Source: DATFFO01 sp963772815 (GTDB lineage: Bacteria; Actinomycetota; Acidimicrobiia; Spongiisociales; ZC4RG35). From it: a stretch of DNA of 64,000 nucleotides. The notes under the pieces are model-generated. The model made no database searches. It saw only the letters and a list, made by a program, of their open reading frames with translations, and was not told where the DNA came from. Shown here piece after piece: positions 26,805-37,750 of the stretch. A program made the translations under genes and the position numbers. Numbering within the stretch: position 1 is the first letter of the stretch; the number at the start of each line of letters is the position of its first letter. The stretch spans positions 62,001 through 126,000 of the forward strand of contig CAVYYV010000003.1 of the NCBI GenBank assembly GCA_963772815.1. Direction: 5' to 3'.

Positions 26805-28286
26805 GTGGTGAGTCTCCGTAACGACGCCCTCAACGTCGCCCTCGACACGACCGACAACCCCTACCTGATGGACGGGTACGCGCCCGTCGACACCGAGATC
26901 GATGCTCGCGACCTCACGATCATCGGGGAGATCCCGTCCGACCTCAACGGCCTCTACGTTCGCAATGGCCCCAACCCCCAGCACGCCCCGGCGGGTCGCT
27001 ATCACTGGTTCGATGGCGACGGGATGCTCCATGCCATCCACTTCCGCGACGGAACAGCCTCGTACCGGAACCGCTGGGTGCGCACCATCGGCTTCCAGCG
27101 CGAATCCCGCAAAGGCCGCTCTCTGTACAAGGGGATGATTGAGCCATCGGACCGCAACCCCGAGGACGGGAGTCACCGGCCCCATTACCGCTCCCTCAAG
27201 GACACCGCCAACACAGACGTGATCTTCCACAACGGCAACCTGATGGCGCTGTGGTACCTGGCGGGTGAGCCCTACAAGGTCGATCCCGAGACGCTGGCGA
27301 CTCTGGGCACGGAAGACTGGGGAGGGAGACGGCAGGGTTGTGTATCTGCCCACGCCAAGGTAGACGAGCACACCGGCGAACTCCTGTTCTTCGACTATGG
27401 CCCTGAAGCCCCCTACATGTGGTACGGGGTAGTGACCGCCGCCGGCGTGCTGCGCCACTACGTCCCGGTGCCTCTGCCGGCCGCCCGGCTTCCCCACGAC
27501 ATGGCCGTGACCGAGCACTACTCCGTCCTGATGGACCTGCCTCTGTTCGCCGATCCGGAGGTGTACGCCGCCGGGCGCCACCGCCTGGTGTTCGCCGCCG
27601 AACTTCCCACCCGCTTCGCCGTGATACCCAGGTACGGAAACACCGGGGACGTCCGCTGGTTCGAGGCTGATCCGTGCTACATCTACCACACGATCAACGC
27701 CTGGGAGGATGGCGAACAGATCGTGCTGGACGTGTGCCGCACCCGCCGTCCCCAACCTCCGGCCACGCCGATCACCGGGCCCCTCGAGTCGCTGCTCGAG
27801 TATCTGCGCCTCGATGCACAGTGGTACCGATACCAATTCGATCTCAGGACCGGGAGGACAAGCGAGGGACCTCTCGACGACCTCAACACCGAGTTCCCGG
27901 TGATCAACACGACCGGGTTGGGGAGGCCCACCCGGTTCTCATATCACGTAGCCATCGAGAACAGCTACACGACTCTGTTCGACGGCATCGTCAAGTACGA
28001 CAACCGAAACGGTGTCGGCACTCGCTACGACTTCGGGCCGGGCCGATGGGGATCGGAGGCGCCCTTCGCCCCCAGGGGCGGGGCGCGGGCCGAAGACGAC
28101 GGCTACCTGGTCTCGTTCGTGTACGACGAGCGGGACGGCCACTCGGAGTGTCTGGTCCTCGACGCCGAGACCATGTCCGAGGTGGGACGGGTGCTGATTC
28201 CCCAGCGGATTCCCAACGGATTCCATGCCTGCTGGGTGCCCCAGGATGCTCTGGACGCCCGGGCGGCGCAGCGTCTCGAGCCATGA
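26805..28286 (+). CDS. Carotenoid oxygenase (cleavage dioxygenase) family protein
   Basis: These non-heme iron enzymes oxidatively cleave carotenoids, stilbenes or related compounds. The 493-residue product has GLYVRNGPNPQHAP and WFDGDGMLHAIHF at the N-terminus. The four iron-ligand histidine regions are SAHAKVD, LPHDMAVTEHY, YHTINAWEDG and NGFHACWVP. The GTG at 26805 was chosen because GGGAG lies seven bases upstream. An upstream TTG extension is less likely. Two thiolase-like genes follow on the same strand, so a role in degrading an isoprenoid or phenylpropanoid side chain is possible but unproven. Confidence 0.92.
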   Translation: MVSLRNDALNVALDTTDNPYLMDGYAPVDTEIDARDLTIIGEIPSDLNGLYVRNGPNPQHAPAGRYHWFDGDGMLHAIHFRDGTASYRNRWVRTIGFQRESRKGRSLYKGMIEPSDRNPEDGSHRPHYRSLKDTANTDVIFHNGNLMALWYLAGEPYKVDPETLATLGTEDWGGRRQGCVSAHAKVDEHTGELLFFDYGPEAPYMWYGVVTAAGVLRHYVPVPLPAARLPHDMAVTEHYSVLMDLPLFADPEVYAAGRHRLVFAAELPTRFAVIPRYGNTGDVRWFEADPCYIYHTINAWEDGEQIVLDVCRTRRPQPPATPITGPLESLLEYLRLDAQWYRYQFDLRTGRTSEGPLDDLNTEFPVINTTGLGRPTRFSYHVAIENSYTTLFDGIVKYDNRNGVGTRYDFGPGRWGSEAPFAPRGGARAEDDGYLVSFVYDERDGHSECLVLDAETMSEVGRVLIPQRIPNGFHACWVPQDALDARAAQRLEP

Positions 28287-28326
28287 GCCCTCGCCGATGG
28301 GTGGCCGTGGGGCAGGAAGCGCCCTG

Positions 28327-29544
28327 ATGACCGATCGCGACGTGTTCGTCCTGGGGGGATGCCAGAGCGACTTCGCCCGCAACTGGGCGACCGAGGAGAT
28401 CACCCAGTTCGACGTCATACGCGAGGTCGCCCTGGGCGCCCTGGAGGACGCGGGCGTCGGCCCGGACCAGGTGGATGGGTTCGAGGTGGGGAACTTCGTG
28501 GGAGAGCTCTTCACCGGCCAAGGCCATCTGGGCGGCATGATCGCCTCCATCGATCCCGGGCTGGCCGCCGTGTCCGGAGCACGCCACGAAGCTGCGTGCG
28601 CGTCGGGCTCCATGGCGGCTCTATCGGCCCTCGCCCAGATCCAAGCAGGCTGGGCCGACGTGATCCTGGTGGTGGGATCCGAGCAGATGCGGAACGTGGA
28701 CGCGGCAACGGCGGCCTCCCACCTGGGTGCGGCCATGTGGGTGGGCCGGGAATCGATCGATGCCCGATTCCCCTGGCCACATCAGTTCGCCCGGATCGCC
28801 GACGCCTACGCCGAACGCTACGGGCTGGAGCACGAGCATCTGGCCGCCATCGCCGACAAGAACTTCACAAACGCCCGGGCCAATCCCCTGGCCCAGGCGC
28901 GAGCCTGGAGCTTCGAGCCCGACGCATTCGCAGAGGACGACCAACTCAACCCGGTGATCGAGGGACGGCTCCGCAAGCAGGACTGCGGACGCATCACCGA
29001 CGGCGCAGCGGCCATCGTCCTCGCCTCTGCCCGGTTCATGTCGGACAACCACGTCCCCCTCGACCACTTCGCCCGCATCGCGGGGTGGGGACGTAGGACG
29101 GCACCCTTGTTGCTGGACACCAAGCTGGCCGCTCCCCCCAACGGCGGGCCCATGTTTCCTCATGTATCCGAAGCGGTCCAGATGGCACGGGAACGGGCCA
29201 GCGTGGGCCTGGCCGACATCGACGTGATCGAGACGCACGACTGCTTCACGATCTCGGAGTACCTGGCCTACGACCATGTCGGCCTGGCCCCTCCGGGCGA
29301 ATCCTGGAAGGCGGTTGAGGAGGGCTGGGCGCAGAAGGGGGGCCGTCTTCCCGTCAATCCCTCCGGGGGGCTCATCGGAGCCGGGCACCCTGTCGGCGCA
29401 ACCGGGGTCCGGATGCTCTGGGACGCTGCCCGCCAGGTGACCGACACTGCGGGCGAGATGCAGGTGCCGGGTGCCCGGACGGCGCAAACGATCAACATTG
29501 GGGGCAGCACCACCACAGTCGCCAGCTTCGTGCTGCGCTCGTGA
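28327..29544 (+). CDS. Thiolase-like acyl-CoA acetyltransferase (SCP2/SCPx-type)
   Basis: The 405-residue product has the thiolase active-site cysteine in HEAACASGSMAALSAL, a histidine-containing ETHDCFTISEYLAY segment (the HDCF form used by SCP2-type thiolases), and GAGHPVGATGVRML. This suggests a beta-ketothiolase acting on branched or sterol-like acyl-CoAs rather than FadA. The ATG at 28327 begins TDRDVFVLGG. It is followed 10 bases later by a second thiolase gene. Confidence 0.88.
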   Translation: MTDRDVFVLGGCQSDFARNWATEEITQFDVIREVALGALEDAGVGPDQVDGFEVGNFVGELFTGQGHLGGMIASIDPGLAAVSGARHEAACASGSMAALSALAQIQAGWADVILVVGSEQMRNVDAATAASHLGAAMWVGRESIDARFPWPHQFARIADAYAERYGLEHEHLAAIADKNFTNARANPLAQARAWSFEPDAFAEDDQLNPVIEGRLRKQDCGRITDGAAAIVLASARFMSDNHVPLDHFARIAGWGRRTAPLLLDTKLAAPPNGGPMFPHVSEAVQMARERASVGLADIDVIETHDCFTISEYLAYDHVGLAPPGESWKAVEEGWAQKGGRLPVNPSGGLIGAGHPVGATGVRMLWDAARQVTDTAGEMQVPGARTAQTINIGGSTTTVASFVLRS

Positions 29545-29554
29545 CTCTCGAGCC

Positions 29555-30749
29555 ATGAACCCGGTCTACCTATGCCAGGGGGTGAGGACGCCGCGCGGCA
29601 AGGCCTCTCCCCGGGGCGGTTTGGCCGGCGTGGCACCACTCCAGCTGGCCCAGGCGGTTCTGGACGAGCTGATGAAGCGGAGCGGGGTCGACCCGGAGGC
29701 AGTCGACGACCTGATCCTCGGCGTGGCATCCCAGACCGACGCCCAGGGAGCGAACCTGGCCAAGACGGCCGCGCTGATGGCGGGATGGCCGCCGTCAGTC
29801 CCGGGGGTGACGATCAACCGTTTCTGCGCCTCCGGCATCGATGCCGTGAACCACGCCGCCGCCCAGGTGGCGGCAGGCCGCGTCGGACCTGGTGGTGGCG
29901 GGTGGCGTCGAGTCGGTATCGGCGGTGCCGATGTTCGCCGACAAGGGTCCCCTGTGGACCGACCCCCGTGTGATCCACCAAACCGGGTTCGTCCACATGG
30001 GTATCGCCGCCGACCTGGTGGCGACGATGGAGCGATTCGATCGTGAAGAGCTCGACCGATACGGCGTGGAAACCCATCATCGCGCCGCTCAGGCGTGGGC
30101 GGAAGGCCGGTTCGCATCATCGTTGGTGGTCGTTCCGGGTCCCGACGGAACCCTCGAGACCGATGAGCACGTGCGCCCCGGAGTGACCATGGAACAGGCG
30201 GCGGCGCTCGAACCGGCATTCACCGATCTCGAGGAGATGGATGCCCGGGTACTGGCTCGCTTCCCGGAGCTGGAAGGGATTCGCCACGTCCATCACCGAG
30301 GAAACTCACCCTCGCTCGCCGACGGCGCCGGGGCTGTGATCGTCGCATCCGAGGAGGCACTCCGTACCCACGGGCTCGAGCCCCGGGCGCGATTGGTGTC
30401 GTTCGCCACCACTTCGGTGGACCCCGTGATCATGCTCACGTCAGGTCAAGAAGCAACAATGAAGGCCCTGGGCAAGGCAGATCTCAGCCCCGATGACGTG
30501 GACCGATTCGAGTTCGCCGAGGCCTTCGCCGCCGTGTGCGTCAAGTTCTGCCGCGACCTGGGGGTGGATGTAGATCGCTTCAACCCGAACGGTGGCACCA
30601 TTGCCATGGGCCACGCGTTCGGTGCCACCGGCGCGATCCTGACCGTGTGCCTGCTGGACGAGCTCGAGAGGAGCGGCACCGGACGGGGCGTGGTGGCGGT
30701 CTCGGGAGCGGCCGGGCTGGGTGTGGCGAGCGTCATAGAGCGCGTCTGA
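29555..30749 (+). pseudogene. Acetyl-CoA C-acyltransferase (FadA-type thiolase), frameshifted
   Basis: The first frame from ATG 29555 gives NPVYLCQGVRTPRGKASPRGG, and the active-site region INRFCASGIDAVNHAAAQVAAG. The second, in the +1 frame from about 29883, gives SDLVVAGGVESVSAVPMF, FAEAFAAV and the C-terminal NGGTIAMGHAFGATGAI. Joined, they form a complete ~398-residue thiolase that catalyses the last step of beta-oxidation. One extra base near 29882 explains the break. All catalytic parts are present, so an assembly indel is plausible. Confidence 0.82.
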
Positions 30750-30816
30750 GAACCCCGCTGCTGTCCGCCCGGGGCGAGGCAGGAGGCAAACCCACAACGT
30801 CGTTAGCCTTCACGCC

Positions 30817-31497
30817 ATGCCGGCCGCCTCATCTGATACGGAACTGACCCTGGTTGTGGTGGAGGGCCTTCTCCCCGGCGCCTCCAACGCCACCCTGCTG
30901 GCCCGGGACGAGGCCGGCCGGGCCTGGGTCTATAAGCCCGCCCGAGGCGAGAGGGCACTTTGGGACTTCCCCCACGGAAGCCTGGCCCGTCGGGAGGTGG
31001 CCTGTTACCGCCTTTCGGAGGCCTTCGGCCTGGGGGTGGTTCCAGAGACGCGGATGGCAACCGGTCCATACGGGCCCGGATCCGCCCAACGATTCCTGGA
31101 CGAAGACCAGACCTGGGATCCCCGCCCCACCATCATGGAGGCGGACCCGGGCCTTTGGTCGATCGTGGTGTTGGACCTGGTCGCCAACAACGCCGATCGT
31201 AAGATCGGACACCTGTTGCGAGAACCGGGCACTGCGGCCATCTGGGCCATCGACAACGGGCTCACGTTCCACGTCGACGACAAGCTGCGCACCGTGATGT
31301 GGTCATTCGCCGGCCGGTCGATCCCGCAGCCATGGTTGGAGGTCCTCGAGGAGGACGCCTTGATCGACGCTCTCGAGGGGCTCTTGTCGCCGGTCGAGGT
31401 AAATGCGGCCCTCGAGCGGCTCAGGCGACTCCGATCGGACCCCCGTCATCCCGATCCCCCCCTCGATCGGCCACCTCTCCCATGGCCGGTGTGGTGA
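30817..31497 (+). CDS. SCO1664 family protein (PI3/4-kinase-like fold, TIGR03843)
   Basis: The 226-residue product has WVYKPARGERALWDFPHGSLARREVACYRLSEAFG. WSIVVLDLVANNADRKIGHLL and IWAIDNGLTFH follow, resembling the catalytic (NxxxR) and metal-binding (DNG) motifs of phosphoinositide-kinase-like phosphotransferases. This matches the actinobacterial SCO1664 family. In other actinobacteria it is usually beside the histidine phosphatase and DUF3090 genes. Here it is separated from them by about 5 kb of lipid- and carotenoid-related genes on both strands. The function is unknown. Confidence 0.87.
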   Translation: MPAASSDTELTLVVVEGLLPGASNATLLARDEAGRAWVYKPARGERALWDFPHGSLARREVACYRLSEAFGLGVVPETRMATGPYGPGSAQRFLDEDQTWDPRPTIMEADPGLWSIVVLDLVANNADRKIGHLLREPGTAAIWAIDNGLTFHVDDKLRTVMWSFAGRSIPQPWLEVLEEDALIDALEGLLSPVEVNAALERLRRLRSDPRHPDPPLDRPPLPWPVW

Positions 31498-31503
31498 AGA
31501 CAG

Positions 31504-31761
31504 TCAGGCTCGCGCCTTCATCCAGCGATAGACCAGTAAGGCGACGATCGCACCGATGATGGAGCCGATCAATCCCGTAGTCGAGAAGTCGAGGATCTTC
31601 CGGCCGCTCGAGAAGAGAGCGAAGATGAACCCCCCCACAAACGAGCCGACGATCCCCAACAGCAAGGTGGCCAGAATCCCCATCGGGTCCTTGCCCGGGA
31701 CCAGCGCCCGGGCCAGGAACCCGGCGATGAGGCCCACGATAAGAAACCAGATGATGTTCAC
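31504..31761 (-). CDS. GlsB/YeaQ/YmgE family stress-response membrane protein
   Basis: The 85-residue product has three glycine-rich hydrophobic helices, with IIWFLIVGLIAGFLARALVP and GILATLLLGIVGSFVGGFIF. This is the transglycosylase-associated (PF04226) pattern. These small membrane proteins are induced by stress, and their function is not established. The GTG at 31761 has AAAGGAG six bases upstream, which decides the start against longer in-frame extensions. The gene is convergent with the SCO1664-family gene. Confidence 0.88.
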   Translation of the reverse strand: MNIIWFLIVGLIAGFLARALVPGKDPMGILATLLLGIVGSFVGGFIFALFSSGRKILDFSTTGLIGSIIGAIVALLVYRWMKARA

Positions 31762-31818
31762 GTCAGCTCCTTTGGCTCGGCTAGGACGTGACCCGATTAT
31801 GGCAGTCATGCTCGGGGC

Positions 31819-33466
<1,648 letters not shown>

Positions 33467-33503
33467 CGCTCTACAGTCGGCCGCGACTGATGGAGGTTCA
33501 CCT

Positions 33504-34487
33504 TTGACGAAGTTCGCCTATTTCTGCGGTCACGAGCAATTTCAGCCCGAAGAGCTGGTCGAGCATGCGGTGCTGGCCGAGCAGGCAGGGTTCGACATGG
33601 CCGTGGTATCGGAGCATTTCCACCCCTGGGTCGACGACCAGTCCGCCGCCGGGTTCGCTTTCTCCACCATCGCCGCCATGGCCCAGGCCACCCGCCGCAT
33701 CGTCTTCACGACCGGTGTGACGACACCTCTGTTTCGCTATCACCCGGGCGTAGTGGCCCAGGCCGCCGCCACACTGGATCGCATCTCGGGTGGCCGCTTC
33801 AACCTCGGCGTCGGTTTGGGTGAGAACATCAACGAGGGCCCGCTGGGCTATGAGTTTCCCGCCTACGCCGAGCGGAATGCCCGCATGACAGAGGCCCTGA
33901 AGATCATGCGCCGCTTGCTGGACGGCGAGAAGCTGACCTTCGACGGTGACTACTACGAGACCGACAGGGCCCGGCTCTACTCACCACCGCTCCAGGACCA
34001 CCTGCCCATCTATCTGGCGGCGGGTGGCCCCAAGTCCGCCACCCTGGCGGGCGAGCTCAGCGACGGGGTCATCACCTCGGTCAAGGATCCCGACGACACC
34101 GTGACCCGGGTGGTCGAGCCGCTGCGGGAAGCGGCGAGTGTAGCCGACAAGCCCGATCCCACCGTGATAGCCACCCGGTGGTCGATCTGGGCGGCAGACG
34201 ACGACGAAGCGTGGAAGGCGCTGACATCCTGGCGGGGCCTGCGAGCACCCGGCCGTCTGGAGGCGGTCGACCCCATGACCTTGCGCCAGCGCGCCGACGA
34301 GATGCCCCGTGCCGACATCCTGGCTCGCTACTCGCGCGTCCATGACCCCGAGAGTGTGATCGAGGTCTACCGGCCCCTGATCGACGGCCTGGAGGCCGAC
34401 GTGGTGACGTTCCAGATGACCTGCGTCGACCAACCCTCGCTGATCCAGACCCTGGGCAAGGAGGTCCTTCCCCGGCTCAGGGACTAA
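33504..34487 (+). CDS. TIGR03557-like F420-dependent LLM oxidoreductase
   Basis: The 327-residue product has the luciferase-like barrel with FAYFCGHEQFQPEELVEHAVLAEQAGFD, VVSEHFHPWVDDQ, TTPLFRYHPGVVAQAAATLD and GGRFNLGVGLGENINE. These resemble the TIGR03557 group, which includes F420-dependent glucose-6-phosphate dehydrogenase relatives. The start is a TTG at 33504 with TGGAGG eight bases upstream. No ATG or GTG in frame fits as well. The gene follows the broken lipoprotein gene by 37 bases. The substrate is unknown. Confidence 0.87.
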   Translation: MTKFAYFCGHEQFQPEELVEHAVLAEQAGFDMAVVSEHFHPWVDDQSAAGFAFSTIAAMAQATRRIVFTTGVTTPLFRYHPGVVAQAAATLDRISGGRFNLGVGLGENINEGPLGYEFPAYAERNARMTEALKIMRRLLDGEKLTFDGDYYETDRARLYSPPLQDHLPIYLAAGGPKSATLAGELSDGVITSVKDPDDTVTRVVEPLREAASVADKPDPTVIATRWSIWAADDDEAWKALTSWRGLRAPGRLEAVDPMTLRQRADEMPRADILARYSRVHDPESVIEVYRPLIDGLEADVVTFQMTCVDQPSLIQTLGKEVLPRLRD

Positions 34488-34521
34488 CGCCGTCCCGGTG
34501 TCCGGTCTACGAGTCGGGACC

Positions 34522-35220
34522 TCAGCCGATCCTGGTCACCCGCTCGATCAAAGCCAGCAGCGACTGGCGAACCTCGGCCCCCAAGTCGGGGTTCTGGGTA
34601 GCCACCTCCAGCGAAGGAGCAGCTCGTCGGAGCTGTTCCAGGACGGCGCCGGCATCGGGATTGGCCGATTGCAACAGATTGTCCACGGGGGGAACCATCC
34701 GTTCAGCGAGGATGGGCGCGAACGTCGCCATGAGGTCGACTTCCCAGCGACCGTTGTGATGTAGCACGAACACCTGCGGGTCACCCTCCGGCGCTTCGAC
34801 CGTGACAGGCAGGAACTCCATGCCCCCCTGTTCGATCGTTTCGCCTACCGAGATCTGAAGGTCGGACGACGAGAAGCCGGACGGGAGTGTCTGGGCGAAG
34901 CCGGACCAGAAGTTGGCCGACACGTCCTCTCCGCCTCCGGCCAGGAGATCGGCCACCTCGGAGGGGTCGGCGCCCTCGATGAGAGTGAGAAGCGCCGCCT
35001 GGGACGCGTCGGTGAGGGCGGCCGCATCCTCGAACCGCCCTTCATCCACTGCAGCCATGAGACGGCCCACCAGGTCCTCGGGGGCCAATGACTGGGCGGG
35101 CGCGGTCGTCTCCGGCGGAGGTTCCTGCTTGGCCGAGCACGCCGTCACCGACATGAGGACCAGGATCAGGACAAGGGACGCCGCCGACCAACGCCGGGCG
35201 CCGGGAACGGACAAGGGCAT
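34522..35220 (-). CDS. Lipoprotein of unknown function
   Basis: The 232-residue product has a signal peptide (ATG 35220) with lipobox VTAC. A Pro/Thr-rich linker precedes a helical region with LVGRLMAAVDEGRFEDAAALTD. A domain with FLPVTVEAPEGDPQVFVLHHNGRWEVDLMATF follows, resembling the DUF4878/NTF2-like lumenal folds in which a ligand pocket ends with a GxWKVD-type strand. The function is not known. It is convergent with the LLM gene and followed upstream by a membrane hydrolase gene on the same strand. Confidence 0.68.
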   Translation of the reverse strand: MPLSVPGARRWSAASLVLILVLMSVTACSAKQEPPPETTAPAQSLAPEDLVGRLMAAVDEGRFEDAAALTDASQAALLTLIEGADPSEVADLLAGGGEDVSANFWSGFAQTLPSGFSSSDLQISVGETIEQGGMEFLPVTVEAPEGDPQVFVLHHNGRWEVDLMATFAPILAERMVPPVDNLLQSANPDAGAVLEQLRRAAPSLEVATQNPDLGAEVRQSLLALIERVTRIG

Positions 35221-35300
35221 GAGACCAGGACGGTAGTGCCCGCGGGTGAATTCTGATGCGTGCACCTTGCCTCCGTCGGGCGTCTCAGGGCGGATGGGGG

Positions 35301-35828
35301 CTACCGACCGTCGGACGGCAATGGAAGCCGGCCTGTACGCCACAGTTCGGAACGGGTGTCCGCCTCGGACACCCGCGCCTCGCGGCCCAGCCAGATCAGA
35401 TAGGCCAGCCCGGCCAGCTCGAGGATCCATCGCCACGGATGACCCAGCGCCCGGTGCCATGCCCCGGGCCAGAAGGCAGATCCACCCAGCGGGAGGTCCC
35501 ACCCGAATACGGGCCACAGAAAGACCCGTCCATCGGTCCACATGCCGTCCAACAGCAGGTGAAACAGCCAGGCGACCACCAACGCCATCCAGGCACGACG
35601 ACGCCTACCCCGGCGTGTCGTGAGCAAGACCACCACGGTGACCAGGGTGGGCACCACCAGAGCGTGCCCCCACAGCTCACCCCGACTGCCTCCTGCCACA
35701 GTCACCACCGTCAGGTCGATCAGATCGGGGAGGAGGGCACCGGCGGCCAGGAACCTCAAGTCGACCTTGGGATCCCGGAAGATCCACCGAAACAGAAACG
35801 TGACCGCGCCCAGGTGCCAGAAGAGCAT
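35301..35828 (-). CDS. Membrane protein resembling DUF457/YdjM-type metal-dependent hydrolases
   Basis: The 175-residue product is strongly hydrophobic, with about four helices. It has LLPDLIDLTV near the start and a later WLFHLLLDGMWTDG segment. The spaced Asp/His residues (GALLPDLID, HLLLD) fit the pattern of the membrane-bound LexA-binding/metal-dependent hydrolase family. Activity is unproven. The start ATG is at 35828. Confidence 0.6.
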   Translation of the reverse strand: MLFWHLGAVTFLFRWIFRDPKVDLRFLAAGALLPDLIDLTVVTVAGGSRGELWGHALVVPTLVTVVVLLTTRRGRRRRAWMALVVAWLFHLLLDGMWTDGRVFLWPVFGWDLPLGGSAFWPGAWHRALGHPWRWILELAGLAYLIWLGREARVSEADTRSELWRTGRLPLPSDGR

Positions 35829-35846
35829 CGGCCTACCTAGGGAACA

Positions 35847-36554
35847 CTACGGGACGAGTATGCGCCTGCAGTGGACGCAGCGCGGCGGGTCCGACTTGCT
35901 CACCTCCGCAACCTCGGTCGGGGAAAGCCGCATATGACAACCCCCGCAAGTGTCGTCCTCGAGCCGGCCGATGGCCACACCCTCTTTGGTGGTGCGCAGC
36001 TTCTCGTACAACTCCGCGAGATCATCGGGCACCGGGGCGAGAGCCTCTCGCTTCCGTTCCTCCTTGCGAGCCAGCTCCGAATCGATGGACCGCCACTCCG
36101 AGGTGATAATGCTCTCGAGCTCGGTCTTCTCCTCGGTCAGCTCCTGGTGTTGCGCCTCCAGTCCGACGACCTCGTCCCGAGCCGGGTCGAGCCGATCGAG
36201 CAGCCCCAGCACCCTCTCCTCGGAGGCTCCCTTCTGCCCCTCGAGGCTCTGCACCTCCAGCCTCATGTGTTCCGTCTCACGGGCCGACATCCCCCCGGCG
36301 AAGAGGCGGGTCTCGGTCTCGCTCAGCTTGTTCTCGAGGACTTCGAGCTCCCCTTCCGCCTTGTCGGTCTCCAGCTCGAGCCGGCGCAACTCGCGCCGGG
36401 CAGCCTCGAGTTGGGATTCCACCTCGTCCAGGGACTCCTGGGTCGCCTTGTAACGCTGCAACTCCGGCAGCCCGGCGCGGCGCGCCAGGAGCCGATCGAT
36501 CTCGAGGTCCAGGTCCTGGACGTCGAGGAGGTCGGAGAGAGCGGGAATCTCCAT
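35847..36554 (-). CDS. Coiled-coil protein with C4-type zinc ribbon
   Basis: The 235-residue product is a long coiled coil (about residues 15-180, rich in Glu, Leu and Arg). It ends in a four-cysteine zinc ribbon, CGGCHMRLSP...CVHCRRIL. This matches the widespread CT398/DUF164-like zf-RING_7 family whose members are encoded next to Nif3-like genes, as here. It follows the Nif3-like gene by eight bases and is presumably co-expressed. A nucleic-acid-binding or chaperone role has been suggested for relatives. I infer nothing firmer. Confidence 0.88.
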   Translation of the reverse strand: MEIPALSDLLDVQDLDLEIDRLLARRAGLPELQRYKATQESLDEVESQLEAARRELRRLELETDKAEGELEVLENKLSETETRLFAGGMSARETEHMRLEVQSLEGQKGASEERVLGLLDRLDPARDEVVGLEAQHQELTEEKTELESIITSEWRSIDSELARKEERKREALAPVPDDLAELYEKLRTTKEGVAIGRLEDDTCGGCHMRLSPTEVAEVSKSDPPRCVHCRRILVP

Positions 36555-36562
36555 CAAGGTTG

Positions 36563-37669
36563 TCAGGGTAGTGGGCCGGGGCCGATGTCCACCCAAGGGC
36601 CGGCCCCATCACCGGACAGGTCGGACACCTCGACGTCCAGACCGCGTACCACGTCGACCAGCGCCCGCACCCCCGGCAGCTCGGTTGCCCCATGACCGGG
36701 GTCGATCACGGCCAGCCCCCGGTCCAGCGCGCTCACCGCCCGGTGATGATCGACATCCCCTGTGACGATCACGTCCGCCCCTGCGGCGCGAGCCGCGTCG
36801 AGAAACGAAGACCCGGATCCGGGGACGACCGCCACCCGGCGAACCTGGGTTCCGAGACTGCCGGCCACCCGCAGCGCGGCGGAGCCGAGCGATTCCGCCA
36901 CCATCCCCGCTAGAGCTCCCAGACTCCCTTCCCATCGGCCGATCCGCCCAATCAGGCCATGGTTGGAAGACACCTCGTACACGTCGAAGGCGGGCTCCTC
37001 GTAGGGATGGGCGGCTACCAGCGCTGCGATCACTCCCGCCTGGGCCGATTTTGGGGCAAGGATCTCCAGGCGCGCCTCGGCGACGTTGGCCGTCTCCCCC
37101 GCTCGGCCCACGACCGGCGAAGCCCCCGGACCGGCGGTGAACGAGCCGGTCCCACCGGTTCGGAAGAAGCATCTCTCGTAGTTGCCGATATTGCCGGCGC
37201 CGGCCCGGGCCATGGCCGCCGCCAACGCATCGACCGATTCCTCAGGGGCGAACACCACCACCTTCACCTGTGCGTCGCCCTCGATCGGCCCGAACGGCCG
37301 AACCTCGTCCAGGCCCAGGACTCTGGCCAACGAGTCGGCGGTGCCGCCGGGGCACGAGTCGAAATCTGTGTGGGTGACCATGAGACCTATACCGGCGGAG
37401 GCGAGCCTCCAGGCCCGCCCCGAGGCGGACCGACCGGCCACGAGCCGGGTGGTGGGACGGAACAGCAGTGGGTGATACGACACCACCGCCTGAGGCGGGT
37501 GAGCCAGCACACGCTCCACGACTGTCTCGGTGGCCTCATGGCACACGGCTACATGCCAGACCTGGGCGGCGGGATCTCCGAGCTGGAGCCCGACCGGGTC
37601 CCAGGATGCCGCTCGGTCGGACCGGGTGATCTGGGCCAGCCGGGAGGCGAGCGAACCGAGAGTGGGCAT
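36563..37669 (-). CDS. Nif3-like dinuclear metal center protein (YqfO/YbgI family)
   Basis: The 368-residue product has the Nif3 fold with a central PII-like insertion, the long form found in Gram-positives. The metal-ligand regions are VVSYHPLLFRPTT, VTHTDFDSCPGGTAD and, at the C-terminus, GDVDHHRAVSALD with AVIDPGHGATE. Some relatives act as GTP cyclohydrolase I type 2 enzymes, but the true role is not settled. The ATG at 37669 starts PTLGSLASRLA. The zinc-ribbon gene follows in the same operon. Confidence 0.9.
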   Translation of the reverse strand: MPTLGSLASRLAQITRSDRAASWDPVGLQLGDPAAQVWHVAVCHEATETVVERVLAHPPQAVVSYHPLLFRPTTRLVAGRSASGRAWRLASAGIGLMVTHTDFDSCPGGTADSLARVLGLDEVRPFGPIEGDAQVKVVVFAPEESVDALAAAMARAGAGNIGNYERCFFRTGGTGSFTAGPGASPVVGRAGETANVAEARLEILAPKSAQAGVIAALVAAHPYEEPAFDVYEVSSNHGLIGRIGRWEGSLGALAGMVAESLGSAALRVAGSLGTQVRRVAVVPGSGSSFLDAARAAGADVIVTGDVDHHRAVSALDRGLAVIDPGHGATELPGVRALVDVVRGLDVEVSDLSGDGAGPWVDIGPGPLP

Positions 37670-37750
37670 GAGGCGGGATCCTAGGGGTTCTGCCCCGGGC
37701 ACCCGCCGAACAGCATCAAATCCGGTCCGGGCCTCTAACCTTGTTCGCCG

